Positions 1-7,164 of a DNA stretch of 19,404 bases are shown here, one piece after another. The notes beneath the pieces were generated by a model that was not told where the DNA came from, searched no databases, and saw only the letters and a program-made list of their open reading frames with translations. Source of the stretch: JAVBKX01 sp031553835 (GTDB taxonomy: Bacteria; Bacteroidota; Bacteroidia; Bacteroidales; Azobacteroidaceae); contig JAVBKX010000013.1 in assembly GCA_031553835.1 (NCBI GenBank), forward strand, positions 1 to 19,404, in the 5' to 3' direction. How positions within the stretch are numbered: position 1 is the stretch's first letter; the number at the start of each line of letters is the position of its first letter. The position numbers were made by a program, and so were the translations under genes.

Positions 1-2009
1 TTGGCGCTACCATCACCTTTATAGCCTGTATTAGGAAAATTCGAAGGAAGCCCGAAATTATATTGGGAGAGATTGAAACCGGTCAAGCTCCGGAAAGCGT
101 ATTGGTCATAGTAGTTTATCGTCATGCCGGTAAGGGAGAAAGAACTCAGGGAAAATCCCGACAGGGTATAACCATAAAAACTACTATTACCCGTGTATTG
201 GGCGGTCACTACCCCATAAAAATAAGGTTGGCTCGAACTGCTCAGGGTGCCCGACATCACTTCCCGGCCAAAAATATCGGGAATAGTAAAGCCCCATTGA
301 TTACTGACCCGCTGCTCCCCATTCTGGGTAAGGATCACCCGGTCGGCGGTATCATAAGCATAATAAACAGGATCCGCACCCGGAAGTTTTTTATGGACAC
401 AACGGTTACGTTCATCGTACCCGTAGTAATAGCCATAGTTTTTAATGGCCGGGGTGGCTGAGCTGTAAGTCGTATTCGAAGTCAAAGCATCACTGGCTGA
501 AGGAGGAAGTACATAACGGAGGTTCCCATAATTATCGTAAACATAATAAGTGTCGTGGCAGTCTGTGCCCAGCATCCGGCGCATTAGCACCACCTGACCG
601 ATTTTGTTGGTAAACTGGTAGGAAGTACAACCGTCTTCATCTGCAGTTTGGGTCACATACAACTGGTTAGGGGCATAGGTGCCATTACGTTTCAATAAAT
701 CCCCGGACATCTCGAAATACACGCAGTGAAAAGGCGAAATGCCGGTATTGGTTTTATACGCTGTGGAAACACCATGGGTATTCCAGGCAGACCCCGGACC
801 ATATTGACCTGTCACACGGCTGAGTAGGGAGGCTTCATACTGGGTATAGGTAGAAGGGCGGGAGTCCCCCAGGTTGCTGCTGATGGATTTTTGCTTCACT
901 GTCTCTATGGCTACAAAGGCACCGTTATTCCCGCTGACCATGGCCGGCAACCACGTCCTGATAGCCCGCCCGAAACCGTCATGCTCCTGCAAGGTGACCA
1001 AATCGGCGCCACCGGAAGAAATACCACGTTGGACTGTCTCGACCGGACGGCCGAATTCATCAAAATAATTAACTGTCTGGTAACACTCATCGGGTTTAAG
1101 GGTCGATGCATCGGCGGTGGCAACCCTCGGAACCAGCGTTACAACATAGTGCCGGGAAGCGCTCGGAGTTAGGGCGCTGTAAGTGGTGTGCATGCTACCC
1201 CGTATATGTGTGCGGATCAACCCGTTTAGGCTATACCCTTCCGAAACGACATAATAAGTACCCGCAGCCAAATTCTCTTTTTTCAGGTAAGACTGCAAGG
1301 TTTGGGAACAATTGGCTAAACCTCCGTCATCATTGTAGGCAATGCTGGCACCCGAGGCATCCAGCAAATGGACATAGGTGTCGTTCACTCCCGACCCGCA
1401 ATGGGAAATCTCGAGATCCATCGCTACCGATAAGGTAATCTTATAAAAAACATCGTTGGTCGAGCGACCTGCATATTGGTTCGTAAAATTGACTGTATTC
1501 TGTTCATTGATATAATCGAAAAATTGGCCGTAACTCCCCAGGTTGATAGGATTGGCCCGGGTATCACCTATTAGCAACCCTTCAATTCGGGTAGTAATCA
1601 ATCCATTGGCGGTAGCCCCTTCCGATACTATATAATACGTCCCGGCCGGTAAACCCGGGTATCGGAGATAGGCTTGTGTTGTAGTAGCACAGACACTGGA
1701 AGGTGCGGTACTGGCATAAGACATACGGGTACCGGAAGACATCAACAAATGGACACAGGTTGCACTTACACCCGAACCGCAATGGGAAATAGTGATATCC
1801 ATAGGCATGGATAAAGTAATCTTATAATAGATATCATTAGTGGATTGGCCCCGGTAATCATCCGTATAATTACGGGTATCCTTCGTGTCGGTATATACAA
1901 AGGCCCCCGTTTTAGTCCCGATATCCAAAGCGGTAGCTTTTGTGTTTTGTGAAAAAGCAGACAAAATCCCGGTAAACAGGAAAAGAAGCAAGAAGTGTAT
2001 TAGTTTCAC
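1..2009 (-). CDS. RHS-repeat protein with DUF6443 domain, N-terminal part (runs off left edge)
   Basis: Open for about 669 codons without a stop, from a GTG at 2009-2007 to the window edge. The GTG start is chosen because it opens directly onto a signal peptide (MKLIHFLLLF..., likely cleaved after SAFS) and no ATG lies upstream in frame. Residues about 54-144 and 181-271 are a tandem duplication offset by exactly 127 residues: GxSTND, YKITLS, SHCGSG and AGTYY(I/V)VSEG occur in both. They look like PPC-type beta-sandwich domains. A DUF6443 region follows (about 285-430, with NYFDEFGRPVETVQRG), then YD-type motifs (YYVYDNYGNLRYVLPP, YYGYDERNRCVHKKLPG). Such proteins are large, exported, RHS-cage-like surface proteins, some ending in variable toxin domains; the C-terminus is outside the window, so toxicity is unknown. 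The reading is continuous to the edge, with no frameshift seen. Confidence 0.9.
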   Translation of the reverse strand, partial: MKLIHFLLLFLFTGILSAFSQNTKATALDIGTKTGAFVYTDTKDTRNYTDDYRGQSTNDIYYKITLSMPMDITISHCGSGVSATCVHLLMSSGTRMSYASTAPSSVCATTTQAYLRYPGLPAGTYYIVSEGATANGLITTRIEGLLIGDTRANPINLGSYGQFFDYINEQNTVNFTNQYAGRSTNDVFYKITLSVAMDLEISHCGSGVNDTYVHLLDASGASIAYNDDGGLANCSQTLQSYLKKENLAAGTYYVVSEGYSLNGLIRTHIRGSMHTTYSALTPSASRHYVVTLVPRVATADASTLKPDECYQTVNYFDEFGRPVETVQRGISSGGADLVTLQEHDGFGRAIRTWLPAMVSGNNGAFVAIETVKQKSISSNLGDSRPSTYTQYEASLLSRVTGQYGPGSAWNTHGVSTAYKTNTGISPFHCVYFEMSGDLLKRNGTYAPNQLYVTQTADEDGCTSYQFTNKIGQVVLMRRMLGTDCHDTYYVYDNYGNLRYVLPPSASDALTSNTTYSSATPAIKNYGYYYGYDERNRCVHKKLPGADPVYYAYDTADRVILTQNGEQRVSNQWGFTIPDIFGREVMSGTLSSSSQPYFYGVVTAQYTGNSSFYGYTLSGFSLSSFSLTGMTINYYDQYAFRSLTGFNLSQYNFGLPSNFPNTGYKGDGSA

Positions 2010-2021
2010 TCGTAAATAATT

Positions 2022-2097
2022 CAACACAAAGACGCGAAGACGCGAAAGTGCAAAGAAAAAATAAAAAAGAACATTGTGCCTTTGTGCCTTTGTGTTT
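2022..2097. repeat. Octamer-based imperfect inverted repeat in the RHS gene leader
   Basis: The left arm (2024-2055) is four octamers in a row: ACACAAAG, ACGCGAAG, ACGCGAAA, GTGCAAAG. The right arm (2072-2095) reads CATTGTGC, CTTTGTGC, CTTTGTGT, the inverse of the same pattern. An AT-rich spacer of about 16 bp separates them. Transcribed, the arms could form an imperfect hairpin. The element ends about 12 bp before the GTG start of the RHS gene, so it lies in that gene's leader or promoter. Its function is unknown. Confidence 0.75.
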
Positions 2098-2178
2098 ATT
2101 TTCATTGCCTTTGGAACATTAATACCGGCTGATTTCATAACGCATTAGTTGTATAATGATTTTCATAATCTTACCGTT

Positions 2179-2271
2179 TCACAATCTTTTCCCTCTCGCC
2201 AGATAATCATCAAACCACATATTCAATACATAATTCCCCCTTTTGGGAAAGCGGAGATTTTGTTTTTTCAT
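2179..2271 (-). CDS. Possible 30-residue small ORF
   Basis: ATG at 2271-2269 to TGA at 2181-2179 encodes 30 residues that begin MKKQNLRFPKRGNYVLNMWF and end in a basic tail. Composition is protein-like (aromatic, basic), but there is no recognisable domain, no clear ribosome binding site and no close -7 box. In a second frame the same stretch ends in EREKIVKR and a stop, which resembles the end of a T9SS sorting domain. It could therefore be a decayed gene end instead of a real small protein. Weak call. Confidence 0.2.
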   Translation of the reverse strand: MKKQNLRFPKRGNYVLNMWFDDYLARGKRL

Positions 2272-2341
2272 ACCGGATATTATTTTAGGGGTAATAGATG
2301 ATTCCCGATGCAAATGAAGAAAGAAAAAAGCAGATCCGCAA

Positions 2342-2379
2342 TTAACGAACGTTAAATTTACGTTAAATCTTTATTAACG
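2342..2379. promoter_or_regulatory. Cluster of TTAACG/CGTTAA half sites
   Basis: Four copies of one hexamer lie within 38 bp: TTAACG at 2342-2347, its inverse CGTTAA at 2350-2355 and 2361-2366, and TTAACG at 2374-2379. The first two form a near-palindrome (TTAACGAACGTTAA). The cluster sits between divergent genes, about 100 bp upstream of the -7 box at 2477, a plausible operator position. No specific regulator can be named. Confidence 0.4.
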
Positions 2380-2476
2380 TAGCGGAATTTACGCTGTCTT
2401 ACACTAAAACCAACAGTAATGTATAGTAGAAGATCGAAAAACCAAATTATTTTTCATATTTAAAAACATTTTTTAC

Positions 2477-2484
2477 TACCTTTG
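2477..2484 (+). promoter_or_regulatory. Bacteroidota -7 promoter box (TACCTTTG)
   Basis: TACCTTTG matches the Bacteroidota primary sigma -7 consensus TAnnTTTG exactly. It lies about 118 bp upstream of the ATG of the secreted metalloprotease-like gene, giving a leader of roughly 110 nt. No good -33 TTTG is present; the upstream sequence is simply AT-rich. Confidence 0.55.
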
Positions 2485-2602
2485 CCCATGGCCGCCTTTT
2501 GTTTGTAAATACAATAAATGTTTGATTATTGGGAGTTTGAATAGTAATTGTATCCTCTTGCAAGAATCAAATATAACTTTCAATAACATTAATTTAATGA
2601 TC

Positions 2603-5600
2603 ATGAGAAAAAAATTACTTTTAACAATTACTTGCTTAGCTTTATGCCTGAATTTTTCTTTTCTCCAGGCAAAAGAAACATGGAACGCTCCTGTATTGGA
2701 GGCAAGTGAGATTTATGCAGGCTCCACTTATTATATTCAAAATACCGGACATAATTTATTCCTTGCTGCCGGGGGCTGGTGGAATACCCAGGCTATTGTA
2801 AAGGCCGATGGACTGCCGGTTAAGGTTTTAAATGCACAAACCGGTTTATATACATTGGAATTTTCTTCGGGCAATACATTGTTCCGCGATGCAAATGGAG
2901 CTACTTATACCGACAACACAAAAGATAATCGTTGGAACATCCAATTAAAAGATAATGAAAACTTAACATATACGATCCAGGCTCCATCTACCTATAGTGG
3001 GTATAATGCCAACCAGTATTTGGGGACAAAAGATGTAATGGAAAGTACGAATAATGGGAATGCTTATGTGGTACAGTATGACCGCGATAAAGATACCTAC
3101 GCTAACTATATCGAATGGAGATTTCTTAATATTACTTTGTATGAAGCGAGACTGGCTTTATATAAAGCGTTGAACAATTCAACAGGCACAGATATCGACC
3201 TTACTTCGTATGAGAATATATACGAAACTTCGACTGATCTGGCTCAAATAGCAAAAGCGAAAGCAGATTTGGATAAAGTGGTTTTTGATTATAAGGTTCA
3301 ACATGCGACGCCTCAAAATCCTGCTGATTTAACATATTATATTGTCAATCCCGGATTTGATAATAATGAAAATACCGGCTGGACAGGCGCCGGTACAATC
3401 AATTACCATGAAGCGGAATTTTTTCAGAAAACATTTGATATGTATCAGCAAATCAACGGCTTCCCGGCCGGAAAATATACAATGAAAGCCCAGGGATTTG
3501 AGCGTCCGGGAAATAATGACGGTGGCGCTGCATTCCGTGCGGGAACAGAAATTATACATGCTCGTTTTTATGCAAAGAGTAATAAATTTCCGGAACGAGC
3601 TGTACCTTTTAAGTCCTTATATCAGCACTCTTATTCGGGAAGTGGGGCGGTCAATGGCTATACCAATACGATGGCAGGTGCAGAAATACTGCTTGCCGAT
3701 CCGACCAATTATGCGATTACTATAGCTGATATTTTGTTGGCTGAGGGAGATGTGTTGACTATCGGCGCGAAAAGCGATTTTCAGCAAGGCAGTTATTGGG
3801 TTTTGTTCGATAATTTTCGCCTGGAATACGAAGGATTTGATATTAATGATGTAGTTTCCTTTATTAATGAACAAATTACAATAGCTCAGGAATTACTGAA
3901 CCGGAAGATGCAAAATACAGAATGTGAGAAACTTAACGCTTCTCTGACGAATGCGCAGCAGACTGCAGAGCGTGATCCGTTAGTTTTGAATGACTTATAT
4001 GATGCTAATACTCAATTGCTTGGATCTATTGATAAGGCAAAAATTTCCGTTACAGCTTACCGGGATTTACAACTTGCCATTGATTCTGCTTTGGTCGTTT
4101 ATGCTGATGGAAACGGAAATGAAGCAGGCGCTTTTCTGACGGCCATCAATAAAGCAAAAAGTTTATCTGAAAATTATGATGCAAGTTTGGAAGAAATTTC
4201 TGATGGAACGGCAGATGTGTATGATGCCATGTTTATTTTCCGCCTGGCCAATGCAACGGGAACTGTTCCCAGGGTTATTACCAACCTTAATTATGCAAGG
4301 GGAGCTACCATGGCTTTCGGACGTAGTACTATAACCGGGGTTTCACCCACACAACTATTGGAGCATGGTTTTTGTTGGAGTACACAGCCGGAACCTGCCA
4401 TTTCGGATAATAAGACCACTAAATATTTTTCTCACAATGGTAATATATACCACATAACAGGATTGAAACCGGCGACGGTTTATTACATGCGGGCCTATGC
4501 GATTACCAAAAATTATGCAGTCGGTTATGGAAATGTGATAAAAGTGATCACCATCCCCAAAGGGACGGTAACTTATTGGCTGGACGGCGGCCTCTCCGGA
4601 GAAGATCGTATGCGGGTAGATGAGGCCATGAAATCGGCGGTTGATTATTTAAACAACCTGACAAGCATACAAGGGCACAATTTGTCGGTTCATTTCGGTT
4701 CCGGAACTCCTACGGCAGAAGCCAGTTATGGAGGCTATATGCGATTTGGTCCAAATCCCGGCTATCAGAGAACAGGTACTGCACTACATGAAATAGGACA
4801 TACGATTGGTGTCGGACAGCATAGTATTTGGTATGGACCGAATTCTCCGTTGCGGGCAGAAGGAACCAGAGGTACCTGGCTGGGTGAGCGTGCCAATAAA
4901 GTGGTGCAGTTTTTAGATAATAATACCACCGGTACCCTGACCGGAGATAATACACACATGTGGCCTTATGGTATTAATGGAGCATTTGAAGACAGTGGCA
5001 GCGAAATTTTGTATATCGGTAATTCTCTGATACATCAGGGACTTGGCGAAGATGGACTTCCTCCGACAGGTGGATTTGCTACTCCGGCTTATACATTTGA
5101 TTATGATGAAAATGTGAAGTATTATATTAAAAATGAAGACGAAAAAAGAGGACTCAATACTTCTTACCTGGTAGAAGATGCTACTGGAAAACTTGTCTTG
5201 AAAGTCATGCGCGGATCAGAAGCTTTGGTAAATGATAGCGCCGCCTGGTATTTTGATTTTAATCCGGCAACTTGTTATTATCGAATCCGGAATGCTGCTA
5301 CCGGCAACTATTTTACTTATAAAGCAACCGGTTTGAATGGTATTACTTTAGCTTCAAAAACGACACCTGGAGCGGCGGAAAACTTCCAGTTGATGGGCGC
5401 CCGTGTCAACACGAAAGTGGGTGCCGGAAAGACGGCTTTTACTTCCAAAGGCTATTGGATTGTTCGCCCGGAAAAGAATCTGAACCCTCCATGTTTTGCT
5501 GCTGCCATGAATGGCGCTACGATGGCCACTACTTTTAATCTTTCTAATACCGTAACGATACAACGTTGGTTGATTTTGCCGGAAGAAGAGGTTGTTCTTG

Positions 5601-5857
5601 TGGATCAGGCTTTACCCGTAGCATCGTTGCCGGCAGTCGGGATGTCGTCGATTCTGATTTATGCAGAAGACAAGGAAGTCAGAGTTGAAAATATCGCAAC
5701 GCCGGTCAATATTGCCATTTATGATATTTCCGGAAGATTACAAGCTGTAGCGAATGGAGTATCTGATTCATATTCACAGAATTTATCCGAAGGAGTATAT
5801 GTTGTATCGGTTACCTCTGCGAATTCCTCCAAAGTAATGAAAGTAATTGTGAGGTAA
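2603..5857 (+). CDS. Secreted multidomain zinc-metalloprotease-like protein with T9SS sorting domain
   Basis: 1084 residues from the ATG at 2603, chosen because it starts the signal peptide (MRKKLLLTITCLALCLNF..., cleavage near LQA-KE). The upstream in-frame ATGs would only add an AT-rich leader. Approximate layout: 25-185 trefoil/ricin-like; 242-412 a galactose-binding-like beta-sandwich; 412-548 helical; 549-652 fibronectin-III-like, typical of Bacteroidota (EHGFCWSTQPEP...YYMRAYA); 655-830 a peptidase-like region with HEIGH at 729-733 followed by G736 and H740; 832-990 a second ricin-like region; about 1010-1084 a T9SS type A sorting domain (IAIYDISGRLQ...LSEGVYVVSV). This predicts export through Sec, then T9SS, to the surface or medium, and hydrolysis or binding of glycoprotein-like targets. 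The catalytic family is not recognised; the third zinc ligand is one residue further along than in classic metzincins. Confidence 0.9.
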   Translation: MRKKLLLTITCLALCLNFSFLQAKETWNAPVLEASEIYAGSTYYIQNTGHNLFLAAGGWWNTQAIVKADGLPVKVLNAQTGLYTLEFSSGNTLFRDANGATYTDNTKDNRWNIQLKDNENLTYTIQAPSTYSGYNANQYLGTKDVMESTNNGNAYVVQYDRDKDTYANYIEWRFLNITLYEARLALYKALNNSTGTDIDLTSYENIYETSTDLAQIAKAKADLDKVVFDYKVQHATPQNPADLTYYIVNPGFDNNENTGWTGAGTINYHEAEFFQKTFDMYQQINGFPAGKYTMKAQGFERPGNNDGGAAFRAGTEIIHARFYAKSNKFPERAVPFKSLYQHSYSGSGAVNGYTNTMAGAEILLADPTNYAITIADILLAEGDVLTIGAKSDFQQGSYWVLFDNFRLEYEGFDINDVVSFINEQITIAQELLNRKMQNTECEKLNASLTNAQQTAERDPLVLNDLYDANTQLLGSIDKAKISVTAYRDLQLAIDSALVVYADGNGNEAGAFLTAINKAKSLSENYDASLEEISDGTADVYDAMFIFRLANATGTVPRVITNLNYARGATMAFGRSTITGVSPTQLLEHGFCWSTQPEPAISDNKTTKYFSHNGNIYHITGLKPATVYYMRAYAITKNYAVGYGNVIKVITIPKGTVTYWLDGGLSGEDRMRVDEAMKSAVDYLNNLTSIQGHNLSVHFGSGTPTAEASYGGYMRFGPNPGYQRTGTALHEIGHTIGVGQHSIWYGPNSPLRAEGTRGTWLGERANKVVQFLDNNTTGTLTGDNTHMWPYGINGAFEDSGSEILYIGNSLIHQGLGEDGLPPTGGFATPAYTFDYDENVKYYIKNEDEKRGLNTSYLVEDATGKLVLKVMRGSEALVNDSAAWYFDFNPATCYYRIRNAATGNYFTYKATGLNGITLASKTTPGAAENFQLMGARVNTKVGAGKTAFTSKGYWIVRPEKNLNPPCFAAAMNGATMATTFNLSNTVTIQRWLILPEEEVVLVDQALPVASLPAVGMSSILIYAEDKEVRVENIATPVNIAIYDISGRLQAVANGVSDSYSQNLSEGVYVVSVTSANSSKVMKVIVR

Positions 5858-5869
5858 GAGGGAGCTACA

Positions 5870-5929
5870 CCTTACGTAAGGCAACATCGATGCTTTACGT
5901 AAGGCAATGGCATCACCTTACGTAAGGCA
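5870..5929. repeat. Three tandem 23-bp repeats with TTACGTAA palindrome
   Basis: The 12-bp palindrome CCTTACGTAAGG occurs at 5870-5881 and 5916-5927, and a one-base variant (CTTTACGTAAGG) at 5893-5904. All three are followed by CA and spaced by exactly 23 bp. The sequence between the palindromes is less conserved. The array begins 13 bp after the stop codon of the secreted protein. It could be a binding-site array, a weak hairpin series at the transcript 3' end, or a mobile-repeat scar. Confidence 0.85.
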
Positions 5930-6043
5930 GGTTTGAAAGAGATAAATAACAAATATGGTTACTTTTTAGACTGGAGTGAACCCTCAAATGAATATTATGA
6001 TTTTGACCTCAAACAAAAAGGAGGATTAAGAAAAGAAAATTAA
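5903..6043 (+). pseudogene. Orphan coding remnant (C-terminal fragment of an unknown protein)
   Basis: An open frame of 46 codons ends at TAA 6041-6043 and is preceded by an in-frame TAA at 5900-5902. Its last 37 codons read GLKEINNKYGYFLDWSEPSN and onward, with a charged tail and normal protein-like composition, but there is no ATG. The open frame starts inside the 23-bp repeats. It looks like the leftover end of a lost gene, perhaps a toxin tip or other accessory gene. The parent family is not recognised. Confidence 0.35.
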
Positions 6044-6086
6044 CAAGCAAACACCCGGAGTGGCAGCCGCTAACCTGCGTCTTCAT

Positions 6087-6098
6087 AGAAACGTTTCT
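6087..6098. repeat. 12-bp perfect palindrome AGAAACGTTTCT
   Basis: AGAAACGTTTCT is perfectly self-complementary and lies 28 bp beyond the stop codon of the minus-strand gene at 6127. There is no hairpin loop or T-run, so it is not a convincing terminator. A protein-binding site or chance are both possible. Confidence 0.3.
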
Positions 6099-6126
6099 GA
6101 CGTAAATGCAGAAAAACAAACAACAC

Positions 6127-6927
6127 CTATTCTTTCAAAGTGATCGAATTGCTATCCAAACTATATTTCATGTGTTTTTGAATGGCTGGAGAATATACCG
6201 AAAACTCATTCTGGGAACACAATGGAGCATACAGCTTAAAGGTACAAATATCTGTTGCAGTGATGAAAGGCGTAGTTCTCAAATGGCTATGCATCAACAT
6301 AACAACTTTTTCTCCATTGGGTCCGATAATATTACCCGGAATCAATCGCGAATGAAATTTTTGCCAACTTTGGATTCTTCCATTTTTATCTGCGATGAAC
6401 AAATAATCATTACCAAAAGGAATAACATTGGATTGTGAGGTCGCGGTGATCACATACAACTTATATTCATCACCAAAAGGTATCAAAATCATATTCAAAG
6501 CATATCCTTTGGGAACGGACACATCATAATTTTTCAGTTGTGCAAGCATGGTTTTCCGAATGCCAAGCAATATTTTTTCATTCGAATTCAGATCACGCTC
6601 CTGCATTGATGAAAAATCGGGGTTTTCAAAATCGAGAACAAATTCGTATTCTCCAATACAAGTCTGTCCATTTTTTCCAAGAATGATGGCTTTGAATCCA
6701 TTATCAGTTTGATAAGTCAAATAATCGCCATAATTTTTCTTTATCTTTTTATCGGCTAAAGCCAAGTCAGTGGAAGTCCAAGCCGCCTTCTCGTATTTGT
6801 AAAGTAAATTTCCTTCTGTTATCACAGAATCCAATTTTTCCTGTAATTCTCTCTCTGACAATACCAAATCTTGTGCCGCAGCTAATGAAGAAATACAAAG
6901 CACAAATAATACAAATACAGATTTCAT
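6127..6927 (-). CDS. Secreted protein of unknown function
   Basis: 266 residues with a clear Sec signal peptide (MKSVFVLFVLCISSLAAA, cleaved before QD) and no lipobox cysteine, so it is probably periplasmic or secreted. The mature part is mixed alpha/beta. A helical N-terminal stretch (ERELQEKLDSVITEG) is followed by beta-rich segments with GKNGQTCIGEYEF and FIADKNGRIQSWQKF. Near the C-terminus, MHSHLRTTPFITATDICTF holds an HxH pair (H213, H215) that might bind metal; this is inference only. I do not recognise a named domain. It is monocistronic, converging on the T9SS protein gene and divergent from the oxidoreductase operon. A near -7 box, TATTGTTTG (one base longer than consensus), lies on the minus strand at 6980-6972, about 45 bp upstream of the ATG. 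Confidence 0.8.
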   Translation of the reverse strand: MKSVFVLFVLCISSLAAAQDLVLSERELQEKLDSVITEGNLLYKYEKAAWTSTDLALADKKIKKNYGDYLTYQTDNGFKAIILGKNGQTCIGEYEFVLDFENPDFSSMQERDLNSNEKILLGIRKTMLAQLKNYDVSVPKGYALNMILIPFGDEYKLYVITATSQSNVIPFGNDYLFIADKNGRIQSWQKFHSRLIPGNIIGPNGEKVVMLMHSHLRTTPFITATDICTFKLYAPLCSQNEFSVYSPAIQKHMKYSLDSNSITLKE

Positions 6928-7164
6928 AGAATGTAATTTTTAAAACAACAAAAAATCCGATCTCTCATGTTCAAACAATATCTTACTCATTTTTATTATA
7001 GTTTTCCATGCCCTGACATTGGGATAAAACCGGCTGCAATGTACGGCAGATATCTGAAAAAAACAAATTATTTTTTCATGTTCAATAACATATTTTTAGA
7101 TATAATACATGGAGGATTTGAAATTATTTGTAGCTTTGTTTGCATTTACTTAAATATCAATATC
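6928..7164. other. Divergent intergenic region
   Basis: This AT-rich stretch of 237 bp separates two divergent genes. Besides the minus-strand near -7 box (6972-6980) and the plus-strand -7 box (7131-7138), it holds a 10-bp palindrome, CAGATATCTG, at 7047-7056, roughly midway and usable as an operator. The open frame from 6967 through this stretch reads like translated leader, not protein. Confidence 0.5.
7131..7138 (+). promoter_or_regulatory. Bacteroidota -7 promoter box (TAGCTTTG)
   Basis: TAGCTTTG matches TAnnTTTG exactly and ends 26 bp before the ATG at 7165. Two TTTG motifs (7117-7120 and 7127-7130) lie just upstream, but closer than the usual spacing for a -33 element. This is the likely promoter of the oxidoreductase-isomerase operon. 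Confidence 0.55.

Noticed and set aside
874..1438. Several plus-strand open frames of 64-110 codons
   Set aside because: They lie opposite the continuous RHS/DUF6443 frame and are shadows of it.
2522..2602. 27-codon N-terminal extension of the T9SS protein
   Set aside because: It would bury the signal peptide, which starts cleanly at the ATG at 2603.
6087..6098. AGAAACGTTTCT as a terminator
   Set aside because: A perfect palindrome with no loop and no T-run; too short to call a terminator.
6967..7164. 66-codon N-terminal extension of the first oxidoreductase
   Set aside because: It reads as translated AT-rich leader, contains the -7 box, and the Rossmann motif begins properly at the ATG at 7165.
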